Assembly: GCA_963757805.1 (NCBI GenBank)
Contig: CAVWSM010000006.1
Location: 1,302,001-1,366,000, forward strand
Source of the DNA: CAVWSM01 sp963757805
GTDB lineage: Bacteria > Actinomycetota > Actinomycetes > Jiangellales > Jiangellaceae
DNA length: 64,000 nucleotides
Reading direction: 5' to 3'
Position numbers and translations under genes: made by a program. The notes beneath the pieces were generated by a model. It ran no database searches. It was not told the DNA's origin and worked only from the letters and a program-made list of their open reading frames with translations. Below are positions 53,592-64,000 of this stretch, piece after piece. Numbering within the stretch: the stretch's first letter is position 1; each line of letters opens with the position of its first letter.

Positions 53592-54752
53592 ATGGCTGAC
53601 ACAGCGAAGATCCGGCCGTTCCGGATCGAGATCGCCCCCGAGATGGTTGACGACCTGCGCGACCGGCTCGCCCGGACGCGTTGGCCCTCCGAGGTACCCG
53701 CCGACGGGTGGAGCCGCGGCATTCCCGCCGACTACCTGTCCGAGCTGGCCGACTACTGGAGCAACGGGTTCGACTGGGGCAAGGTGCAGGCCGCTCTCAA
53801 CGACATCCCCCAGTTCGTGACGGAGATCGACGGGCAGCAGATCCACTTCCTGCACGTACGCTCGCCCGAGCCGGACGCGCTGCCGCTGGTCCTCACACAC
53901 GGCTACCCGAGCTCGTTCGTCGAGTACCTGGACGTGATCGGGCCCCTGGCCGACCCGCGTTCGCACGGGGGCGACCCTGCTGACGCCTTCCATCTCGTCG
54001 TTCCCACGATGCCGGGGTTCGGGTACTCGACACCCATCACCGAGGGCGGCTGGCCGATGGCGCGCGTGGGCAGGGCCTGGGCCGAGCTGATGCGACGGCT
54101 GGGGTACGAGCGGTACGGCGCGCACGGTGGCGATGTCGGCGCCGGGGTGACCGGTGTCCTAGGCGGCGTCGCCCCCGAAGCGGTCGTCGGCACCCACGTG
54201 TCCAGCGATCCGAGGACCCTCGCGGCCATCGTGGGGGAGTACGTGTTCGTCGACGAGGGCGCTCTCTCACCCGACGAGCTGACGCACCTCGACAGCCTCA
54301 AGGCCCAGGCGGCCGAGGGAAAGGGTTACCTGCAGCTGCAGTCCACCCGGCCGCAGTCCTTGGCGTACGCCCTGTCCGACTCACCCGCCTTCCAGCTGGG
54401 CTGGATCGCCGAGCCGTTCCGGACCTGGACCGAGCAGACGCCATTGCGCCCGTACGGCGTAGACAGGGACCGGCTGCTCACCAACGTGAGCCTGTACTGG
54501 TTCACCGGGTGCGGAGCGACGGCGGCGCATGTGCTGTACGACAACGCGCATGCAACCGACTGGGTGCCGCCTGGCCCGATGCCGGCTGGCACCGCCGTCT
54601 TCGACGCTGACCCGATCGTCCGCAAGGTGATGGACCCGGCCGGGGAGGCTGCGCACTGGTCGGAGTTCGAGGCAGGCGGCCACTTCCCGGCGCTCGAGGT
54701 GCCCGACCTGCTGGTCGCGGACCTGCGCGAGTTCTTCCGGCCGCTGCGCTAG
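53592..54752 (+). CDS. Epoxide hydrolase, alpha/beta type with EHN domain
   Basis: 386 residues. The N-terminal EHN domain (about 8-110: PFRIEIAPEMVDDLRDRLARTRWP) precedes the hydrolase fold with HGYPSS (HGXP oxyanion motif), the nucleophilic Asp in AHGGDVGAGVTG and, near the C-terminus, the His in AGGHFPALEVPDLL. Hydrolyses epoxides to diols by a covalent ester intermediate. Similar to plant/mammal microsomal-type epoxide hydrolases. Probably controlled by the divergent WYL regulator. Confidence 0.92.
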   Translation: MADTAKIRPFRIEIAPEMVDDLRDRLARTRWPSEVPADGWSRGIPADYLSELADYWSNGFDWGKVQAALNDIPQFVTEIDGQQIHFLHVRSPEPDALPLVLTHGYPSSFVEYLDVIGPLADPRSHGGDPADAFHLVVPTMPGFGYSTPITEGGWPMARVGRAWAELMRRLGYERYGAHGGDVGAGVTGVLGGVAPEAVVGTHVSSDPRTLAAIVGEYVFVDEGALSPDELTHLDSLKAQAAEGKGYLQLQSTRPQSLAYALSDSPAFQLGWIAEPFRTWTEQTPLRPYGVDRDRLLTNVSLYWFTGCGATAAHVLYDNAHATDWVPPGPMPAGTAVFDADPIVRKVMDPAGEAAHWSEFEAGGHFPALEVPDLLVADLREFFRPLR

Positions 54753-54763
54753 GGACAGAAATA

Positions 54764-54795
54764 GGCGGGCCCCGGCGTCTTCGCCGGGACCCGCC
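54764..54795. terminator. Hairpin terminator after the epoxide hydrolase
   Basis: GGCGGG-C-CCCGGCG and CGCCGGG-A-CCCGCC pair around TCTT: 13 paired bases. It lies between the convergent epoxide hydrolase and DUF7455 genes and can serve both. Confidence 0.7.
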
Positions 54796-54821
54796 TGATC
54801 GCGCTATCTGCTAACCCAGGG

Positions 54822-55046
54822 TCAGCGCTCGTCGTCGGGCGCGGCCTCTGGAGTGAGGGTCAGTCGGGATGTCTCGTCGACCCACTCGATCGCGAGCGGG
54901 CGCAGCTTGACCTCGTGTGCCCGGGCGTGGTGAGCGCAGAAGAGAAGCTCCCCGCCTGCGACCAGGGACACACGGACGTAGGCCTGGGCGCCGCAACGGT
55001 CGCAGCGATCGGTGGCCTTGAGCTGGCTAGCGACTGCGGTGCTCAC
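54822..55046 (-). CDS. DUF7455 small zinc-finger-like protein
   Basis: 74 residues from a GTG preceded by GGAGAGGAG. The core TDRCDRCGAQAYVRVSL and LLFCAHHARAHEVKL (CxxC plus CxHH) suggest a metal site. This small actinobacterial family is regularly found beside the sigA/parE region, as here. The function is unknown. Confidence 0.85.
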   Translation of the reverse strand: MSTAVASQLKATDRCDRCGAQAYVRVSLVAGGELLFCAHHARAHEVKLRPLAIEWVDETSRLTLTPEAAPDDER

Positions 55047-55284
55047 TCGGCTCCTCTCCTCGGCTTCGTTTCGAGCCCCATGTAACCAGGCTCGTCTGAC
55101 CAAACCACTTTCTTTGCTCATGTATTCGCTATGGGCGAAGCGACGGATGTCACACCCGCGCAGCAATCGGCGCGCTGCCGCGGTGAGGCGGGCCCGGACG
55201 ACTACCCTGGCATCGCGCCTGGGGTGTCCAGGCGCCGCCGTGCCGTGCCCACAGCGCCCCGCAGATCACCAGGAGCAGCACCCC
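55047..55284. other. Intergenic region between DUF7455 and parE genes
   Basis: 238 bases. The only clear signal is TACCCT at 55203-55208, a good actinobacterial -10 for parE, with the start site at about 55213 and AGGAG at 55271-55275 before the GTG. The part nearest the DUF7455 gene is less GC-rich. No gene or hairpin of note was found. Confidence 0.4.
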
Positions 55285-57402
<2,118 letters not shown>

Positions 57403-57423
57403 CCCCTCGGTGCAGATTGCGAG

Positions 57424-57500
57424 TTGTCAGGTTGTCAGAACGGTGGGGGTTGGAGTCTGTGCAGGTCAGCCGAGTGTGCCCCGCCCTGACAACCTGACAA
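57424..57500. repeat. TGTCAG inverted-repeat element, second locus
   Basis: TTGTCAGGTTGTCAG (57424-57438) is a perfect inverted copy of CTGACAACCTGACAA (57486-57500), with a 47-base loop containing GCAGGTCAG. It is close in sequence to the element at 7831-7913, and again lies between convergent genes (parE and carbonic anhydrase), starting 22 bases after the parE stop. Confidence 0.75.
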
Positions 57501-57526
57501 GTCGACGCCAAACGCTGGGCTCCACG

Positions 57527-58027
57527 TCACAGCACCTCGTCGATCACGCCGGTGTCGACGTCATAGATGAAACCCGCGACCTCAACCCGCGGGGCCAGGA
57601 ACGGCCAATGGCGGATGCGCTCGACGTCGTGATCGAGCGTCGTGCGCTGATCCTGGACGAGACCGAAGTCGAGGCTCGTCGCGTCGATCCTGCTCGCGTG
57701 GCCTGATCTCGTCGACGATCTGGTCCTGCCGCACGCTTGCCATCTTGCAGCTGGTGTGCGGCGATCACCATGATCCGACGTGACGCCGAGCAGGTGCGTC
57801 GCGAGCACGAGCGTGCGCAGCACGTCGTCGGTCACGCGGGCGCCGGCGTTGCGCAGGATCTTGGCGTCGCCGGGCCGAAGGCCGAGCATCGCCAGCGGCT
57901 CGATGCGCGAGTCCATGCAGGTGACGATGCCGAGCCCTTTCGCCGCCGTGGGGGCGAGTCCGGACAGCCCGAACCGCTGCGCGTACTGGCCGTTGGCCGC
58001 GAGCACGTCGGCGAACACGGGATTCAT
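57527..58027 (-). CDS. Beta-carbonic anhydrase, three frame breaks
   Basis: About 165 residues from MNPVFADVLAANGQYAQRF at 58027. The first zinc motif CMDSRIEP is in the main frame. Around 57690-57785 the frame changes three times; reading LLGVT, RIMVIAAH, then SCKMASVRQDQIVDEI, then HASRIDATSLDFG restores the second zinc motif, HxxC if two bases are missing at the CACACA run. The C-terminus is GFIYDVDTGVIDEVL. Interconverts CO2 and bicarbonate; similar to the short type of Rv1284. It follows parC on the same strand. Confidence 0.8.
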   Translation of the reverse strand: MNPVFADVLAANGQYAQRFGLSGLAPTAAKGLGIVTCMDSRIEPLAMLGLRPGDAKILRNAGARVTDDVLRTLVLATHLLGVTSDHGDRRTPAARWQACGRTRSSTRSGHASRIDATSLDFGLVQDQRTTLDHDVERIRHWPFLAPRVEVAGFIYDVDTGVIDEVL

Positions 58028-58037
58028 GGCGGGGAGC

Positions 58038-60500
58038 CTATCGGCGCGCGATGTCGCCGACTGGGCCTCCCACGGCGACGAATGCCTGCTTGACCGAAGA
58101 CCCCGAGCCATCTCGCCGATCGTCGACCGCGGGCAGCTCCACAGGGACCCCACTCGCAGCCGCCGCGCGGGCCGGCGCTGCGCCCGCCCAGGCGAGCAGC
58201 AGCCGATCCTCGCCCCTGAGGAATCGTTGGCAGCGCACGCCGCCGGTCCCTCGGCCCTTCGCGGGATAGCCGTCGTAGGGGGACACCTTGACCGAGCCAG
58301 TGTCGGTGCCCGGCAAGGCTCCGGTCGATCCGGCGACCGTGACCACCACCGCATCGCGTGTCGGGTCGACGGCGCCGAAGAACACCACCTCTTGTGACGC
58401 CGCGAGTCGTACGCCCGCCATGCCACCTGCCGGTCGCCCCTGTGGGCGCACTCCGGCCGCCGGGAACCGCAGGAGCTGCGCGTCGCTCGTCACGAAGACC
58501 AAGTCCTCGTCGCCTGTCGCCAGCTCGACCGTGCCGACGACCTCGTCGCCGGCATCGAGGCGGATGACCTCCCACGCATCCCTGTTGCCGGGGTGGTCCT
58601 GGACAACACGCTTGACCACGCCGGCCTTGGTCCCGAGCGCAAGACCGGGCGAGTCATCGCGAAGGGTGGTGAGTGCAAGCACTTTCTCGCCCGGCTCGAG
58701 CGCGACGAACTCCGCCAGCGGCGCGCCCCCGGCAAGGTTGGGCGCGTTGGCGGTCGGCGGGAGTGCCGGCAGATCGAGCGCGGACAGCCGCACCAGGCGA
58801 CCCCCGCTCGTCACGGCACCCAGGTCGCCGCGCGCAGTCGTGCGTACGGCCGACGTGATCACGTCGTGCTTGGCTCGAGGGCCGCCAGTGGGCAGCGGCT
58901 CGTCACTCGACGTGCGGGCAAGCAATCCGGTCGACGACAACAGCACCCAGCACGGGTCGTCGGAGACTTCGAGCGGGACGGCCGCAGACACCGCCACCCC
59001 GGCCGACTCCAGCAGGACGGTGCGCCGCGGGGTCGCGAACTGTTTTGCCACGTCGGCGAGCTCTTGCGACACCGTGTCGCGCAGCAGCTCGTCGGACTCG
59101 AGGATCGCGGTGAGCTCGGCGATCTGGCGCTCCAGCGTGTCGCGCTCCTGCTCCAGCTCGATGCGCGAGTACTTGGTGAGGCGGCGCAGCTGCATCTCGA
59201 GGATGTAGTTGGTCTGGATCTCGGTCAGATCGAAGACCTGCATCAACCGCTGCCGCGCCTGCGCGGTGTCATCGCTCGACCGGATGACGGCGATCACCTC
59301 GTCAATGTCGAGGATCGCGATCAGCAGACCCTGCACGAGATGCAGTCGGTCTTCGGCCTTGGTGCGCCGGAACAGTGTCCGCCGTCGCACGACATCGAGC
59401 CGGTGCGCAACATAGACCTGCAGCAGCTCGCGCAGGCCCAGCGTGCGCGGTTGGTCGTCGACGATGGCGACGTTGTTGATCGCGAAGTTTTCCTCGAGCG
59501 GCGTCAGCTTGTAGAGCTGGTCGAGGATCGCCTCGGGGTTGAACCCGTTCTTGACCTCGACGACCAGCCGCAGCCCGCGCTCGCGGTCGGTGTAGTCCTC
59601 GACGTCGGCCACGCCCTGCAGCTTCTTGCTGCGCACCAGATCGGCGATGCGCTCGCGGACGCGCTCGGGGCCGACGTTGTAGGGCAGCTCGGTGACGACG
59701 ATGCCCTTCTTGCGCGCCGTGATGCTCTCGATGCGGGCCGTGGCCCGAGTGCGGAACGATCCACGCCCCGTCTCGTAGGCCTCGCGGATGCCGTCGAGCC
59801 CCACGATCTTTCCACCGCTGGGCAGGTCAGGCCCGGGGACGAAGCGCATCAGGTCGTCGAGCGTGGCATCGGGGTACTTGATCAGGTGTCTGGCCGCCGC
59901 GATGACCTCGCCGAGGTTGTGCGGCGCCATGTTGGTCGCCATGCCGACGGCGATGCCGGATGCGCCATTGACAAGCAGGTTGGGGAATGCCGCGGGCAGG
60001 ACGACGGGCTCCTGCTCCTGCCCGTCGTAGTTGGGTCGCATGTCGACGACGTCTTCGTCGAGCGACCCCGTTAGGAGCATCGCGGCTGGGTCGAGGCGGC
60101 ATTCACTGTAGCGATACGCCGCCGGTCCGGAGTCGAGAGATCCAAAGTTTCCATGCCCGTCGACCAGCGGCACCCGCATCGCGAACGGCTGCGCGAGCCG
60201 CACGAGCGCGTCGTAGATCGCCCCGTCGCCGTGCGGGTGCAACTTGCCCATCACGTCGCCGATGACACGCGCACACTTCACATGGGCGCGGTCGGGCCGC
60301 AGGCCCATCTCGTTCATCTGGAATAGGATCCGCCGCTGCACTGGCTTGAGCCCGTCGCGCGCGTCGGGGATCGCCCTCGAGTAGATGACCGAGTAGGCGT
60401 ATTCCAAGAACGACCCGCGCATCTCCTCGGAGACGTCGATGTCGAGGATGCGCTCCTCGAAGTCGTCCGGGGGTGGCGTCTTGGTCGTGCGGCGGGCCAT
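58038..60500 (-). CDS. parC: DNA topoisomerase IV subunit A (ParC)
   Basis: 820 residues from the ATG at 60500. Winged-helix/tower domain: RAIPDARDGLKPVQRRILF, HPHGDGAIYDALVRLAQ and the catalytic tyrosine in SGPAAYRYSECRLDPAA. The coiled-coil is at about 430-490; the C-terminal domain (about 510-820) is a six-bladed beta-pinwheel with degenerate repeats, lacking the GyrA box, which supports ParC. Works with the ParE subunit encoded across the carbonic anhydrase gene. It is probably co-transcribed with carbonic anhydrase, ten bases away. Confidence 0.93.
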   Translation of the reverse strand: MARRTTKTPPPDDFEERILDIDVSEEMRGSFLEYAYSVIYSRAIPDARDGLKPVQRRILFQMNEMGLRPDRAHVKCARVIGDVMGKLHPHGDGAIYDALVRLAQPFAMRVPLVDGHGNFGSLDSGPAAYRYSECRLDPAAMLLTGSLDEDVVDMRPNYDGQEQEPVVLPAAFPNLLVNGASGIAVGMATNMAPHNLGEVIAAARHLIKYPDATLDDLMRFVPGPDLPSGGKIVGLDGIREAYETGRGSFRTRATARIESITARKKGIVVTELPYNVGPERVRERIADLVRSKKLQGVADVEDYTDRERGLRLVVEVKNGFNPEAILDQLYKLTPLEENFAINNVAIVDDQPRTLGLRELLQVYVAHRLDVVRRRTLFRRTKAEDRLHLVQGLLIAILDIDEVIAVIRSSDDTAQARQRLMQVFDLTEIQTNYILEMQLRRLTKYSRIELEQERDTLERQIAELTAILESDELLRDTVSQELADVAKQFATPRRTVLLESAGVAVSAAVPLEVSDDPCWVLLSSTGLLARTSSDEPLPTGGPRAKHDVITSAVRTTARGDLGAVTSGGRLVRLSALDLPALPPTANAPNLAGGAPLAEFVALEPGEKVLALTTLRDDSPGLALGTKAGVVKRVVQDHPGNRDAWEVIRLDAGDEVVGTVELATGDEDLVFVTSDAQLLRFPAAGVRPQGRPAGGMAGVRLAASQEVVFFGAVDPTRDAVVVTVAGSTGALPGTDTGSVKVSPYDGYPAKGRGTGGVRCQRFLRGEDRLLLAWAGAAPARAAAASGVPVELPAVDDRRDGSGSSVKQAFVAVGGPVGDIARR

Positions 60501-60630
60501 GCGTGCTCCTGGTGGAGTCGGGTTATCGCGCTCATTCTCGCCCAAGCTCCGGACTCAACCCGGCACCGCCACGACGACGTCCTGGCACCACGGGAGTGCT
60601 ATGCAGGGACGGGCACAAGGGGGTTCCACG

Positions 60631-61995
<1,365 letters not shown>

Positions 61996-62009
61996 GCGAG
62001 CTGCCGGGC

Positions 62010-62483
62010 CTACGGCGTCACGGGCACGCGGAAGTCGCCGGTGCCCGGCGTCGGGTCCAGGATCCAATGCTCGGCGACAACCGCCCGGTAGAGCCGCAGC
62101 TCCGCCGGCGGTCGTACTCGATCGACAGTCCACTCGCCGGCGCCGTCGACAACCGACTTCCGCGAGAAGACCGCCATGCCTCGGTCGAGCTCAGATCCAT
62201 CGACTTCCGATGCAACGGCCGACATATAGACCGCCTGCCCGTTGCCCACCGGCACCTTCGAGTCGAAGATCACGATGCTGACCTCGGGCCGAGCGGCGAT
62301 GTTCTGCGAGTGCCTCGACCCCGGCCGCGACACCCAGACAAGCTCTCGGTAGTCGGCATGCGCAAACCAGACGGGCGACACCCACGGTTGTCCTGCGGAG
62401 TCGGCCGTGCCAAGCACCATATAGTGGTTGGCGTCGAGAATGGCCCGGGCGATTGCGGCGGACTCCTCGCCGAGCGTTGCCAT
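62010..62483 (-). CDS. Pyridoxamine 5'-phosphate oxidase family protein
   Basis: 157 residues. A split beta-barrel: NHYMVLGTADSAGQPWVSPVWFAH then VWVSRPGSRHSQNIAARPEVSIVIFD (FMN- or F420-binding). The C-terminus ends with RLYRAVVAEHWILDPTPG. Possible FMN- or F420-dependent oxidoreductase. It is convergent with the decarboxylase and downstream of the MFS exporter, with a 24-base gap. Confidence 0.9.
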   Translation of the reverse strand: MATLGEESAAIARAILDANHYMVLGTADSAGQPWVSPVWFAHADYRELVWVSRPGSRHSQNIAARPEVSIVIFDSKVPVGNGQAVYMSAVASEVDGSELDRGMAVFSRKSVVDGAGEWTVDRVRPPAELRLYRAVVAEHWILDPTPGTGDFRVPVTP

Positions 62484-62507
62484 AGCTGACCTCCCATCAC
62501 GCGGCGG

Positions 62508-63954
62508 CTAGTGCACAGCCGCCGGCACCCGCTCCTCCGACTCATCCACGCCGGTCCGCCTGACCCGCATGAACACAGCGCTGAGCGCTCCCGCCAAAGC
62601 AGCAAACGCTGCACCCGCGACGAACGCAACGTGGTAGCCGCGGTTGAGCGCTTCCAGCTCGCCGACTCCAGCTGCGACCAGGTCGTCGGTGCGGCCCGCC
62701 GCGAGGCTGGCCAGAACCGCTAGCCCAAGTGCGCCTCCCATCATGAACGACGTGTTGACGACTCCCGACGCCAGACCGGCCTCGGCTCGGCTCAACGTCG
62801 CTCATCGCCGCGAGGAGCACGGGGTTGAACGCCAGCCCGGCGCCAAAGCCGAGCATCACCATGGCCGGGAGAACGTCGACCACAAACGACCCGTCGACCG
62901 GCGCTCGCGCAAAGAGCAACAGTCCCACGGCGACCAGCACCATGCCGAGCGCGAGCGGCGCCCGGAAGCCGAACCGCAGCACGATCTTCGCCGACAGTCC
63001 GAGCGAGAAGACGGCCATGATGAGGTTGGCCGGCAGGAACGAGAGGCCGACCTGCAACGGGGTGTACCCCAGCACCAGCTGCAGGTACAGCGCCGACAGG
63101 AAGAACCAGGCGAACATCGCGGCTGCCCACAGCACGCCCACCGCATTGGCGGTCGCGACGTTGCGCAGCCGGAACAGCCCGAGCGGCACCAACGGCGACT
63201 CGGCGCGCGCCTCGATGACTAGGAACAGCACCAGGAGTACGACTGCCGCGGCCAGCAGACCGACAGTCTGCCCCGACGTCCAGCCGGCCTGGTTGCCGTT
63301 GACGATGGCGTAGACGGCGAGCATCAGCGACGCGGTAACAGTCACCGCTCCGGATACGTCCAGCTTGGTGGCCATCGCCGACGCGCGATCGCGCGGCAGG
63401 AGAACGACGCAGAGTACGGCGACGACGACTCCGACCGGCAGGTTGACGAGGAACACCCAGTGCCAGTCGAGCGAATCCGTCAGGATGCCGCCGAGCAGCA
63501 CGCCGATGCTCCCACCGCCGGCCGCGACGAAGCCGATGACACCCATCGCCTTCGCGCGGTCGGCCTCCTCCGTGAAGATCGTCATGATCAGCGACAGGGC
63601 GACGACGGCGACGACCGCTCCGCCCAGTCCCTGCGCGGCTCGTGCGGCAATCAGCATCTGCTGCGACTGCGCAAGGCCACACGCCAATGACGCTGCCGTG
63701 AAGACCGTCAGCCCGATGAGGAAAAGTCTGCGGTGTCCGAACAGGTCGCCGAGCCGTCCGCCCAGCAGCATGAACCCGCCGAACGTGAGCAGGTAGGCGT
63801 TGACGACCCACGCGAGGGACGTTTCCGAGAAGCCGAGATCCTCTCTGATCGACGGCAGTGCGACGTTCACGATCGTCGTATCGAGGACGATCATCAAGTC
63901 TCCGAGGCACAGCACGACAAGCGCCAGCCAGCGGTTTCGACCTTCGAGACTCAC
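62508..63954 (-). CDS. DHA2-type MFS drug exporter, one frame break
   Basis: 481 residues after removing one base near 62785-62790, which joins LLAAMSDVEPS to EAGLASGVVNTSFMMGGALG. Fourteen membrane helices are predicted. The DHA2 motif in helix 1 is LDTTIVNVALPSIREDLGF, and GGRLGDLFGHRRLFLIG is the loop 2-3 motif. Expels drugs or toxic metabolites with proton antiport. GTG start at 63954 with AAGGAG upstream. The window's last 46 bases hold only this promoter/leader region. Confidence 0.92.
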
Positions 63955-64000
63955 TATGTGCTCCTTGCATTCGATTCAGGCGCGCACTGTCCCCACTCAG

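Noticed and set aside
58593..60074. Long plus-strand frame opposite parC
   Set aside because: Antisense shadow; ParC catalytic motifs occur on the minus strand.

Overview
The window is chromosomal DNA from a high-GC Gram-positive actinomycete. GC is high nearly everywhere, GTG starts and GTGA/ATGA stop-start overlaps are common, and actinobacterial families abound: WhiB, an actinobacterial-type LexA box, MprAB-HtrA, class II ribonucleotide reductase, an Lsr2-like domain, DUF3352, DUF3817, DUF4192, DUF7455 and the sucrase/ferredoxin-like family. Gene order (Rv2728c-like, miaA, dapF, hflX; lexA with a divergent LysM gene, nrdR; a sigA region with topoisomerase IV genes) resembles the sigA-lexA-miaA segment of Mycobacterium and the hrdB-parE-parC segment of Streptomyces. 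A Nocardioidaceae-like or related lineage is plausible, but the genus cannot be fixed from the sequence alone.

Layout. 1-7.8 kb: DUF3352 fragment, membrane protein, miaA-dapF-hflX block, gamma-glutamyltransferase. 7.8-14 kb: a hairpin repeat, prolyl oligopeptidase, aldo/keto reductase, DinG-like helicase, aromatic amino-acid hydroxylase. 14-20.2 kb: SOS hub (lexA and a divergent LysM protein, each with a LexA box), then nrdR and a B12-dependent ribonucleotide reductase interrupted by a LAGLIDADG intein. 20.2-22.7 kb: two poorly characterised genes divergent from an ERCC4 nuclease with an Lsr2-like tail. 22.7-32.7 kb: pirin, xthA, an iron-box-controlled ferredoxin-like gene, DUF72, SURF1, OsmC, oligopeptidase B, RecQ. 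32.7-38.7 kb: MerR/TipA regulator, AbiE toxin-antitoxin pair, SufE-sulfurtransferase, LigB, SGNH hydrolase. 38.7-44.3 kb: remnants of a tetR/VOC pair, then the leftward cluster dinB-mprA-mprB-htrA. 44.4-49.1 kb: DUF4192, acyltransferase, patatin, WhiB, split-barrel protein, UspA, HhH-GPD. 49.3-60.5 kb: the principal sigma factor, rhomboid, DUF456, WYL regulator with divergent epoxide hydrolase, DUF7455, parE, carbonic anhydrase, parC. 60.6-64 kb: PLP decarboxylase, a split-barrel protein and an MFS exporter.

At least twenty reading-frame breaks interrupt otherwise intact and mostly conserved genes, including essential ones (dapF, nrdJ, the principal sigma factor). Almost all are repaired by removing a single base, often in a short homopolymer. 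The simplest reading is base-insertion errors in the assembly, so I annotate these genes as full-length with their breaks given. The repaired lengths are exact multiples of three.

The most interesting non-standard signals are: a TGTCAG-rich inverted-repeat element between convergent gene pairs 50 kb apart; a roughly 200-bp tract of low GC inside nrdJ; the intein; a 37-bp near-perfect palindrome downstream of the rhomboid gene; several well-formed operators (LexA, IdeR, MerR, AbiE, WYL); and the uncharacterised gene pair opposite the ERCC4-Lsr2 nuclease.
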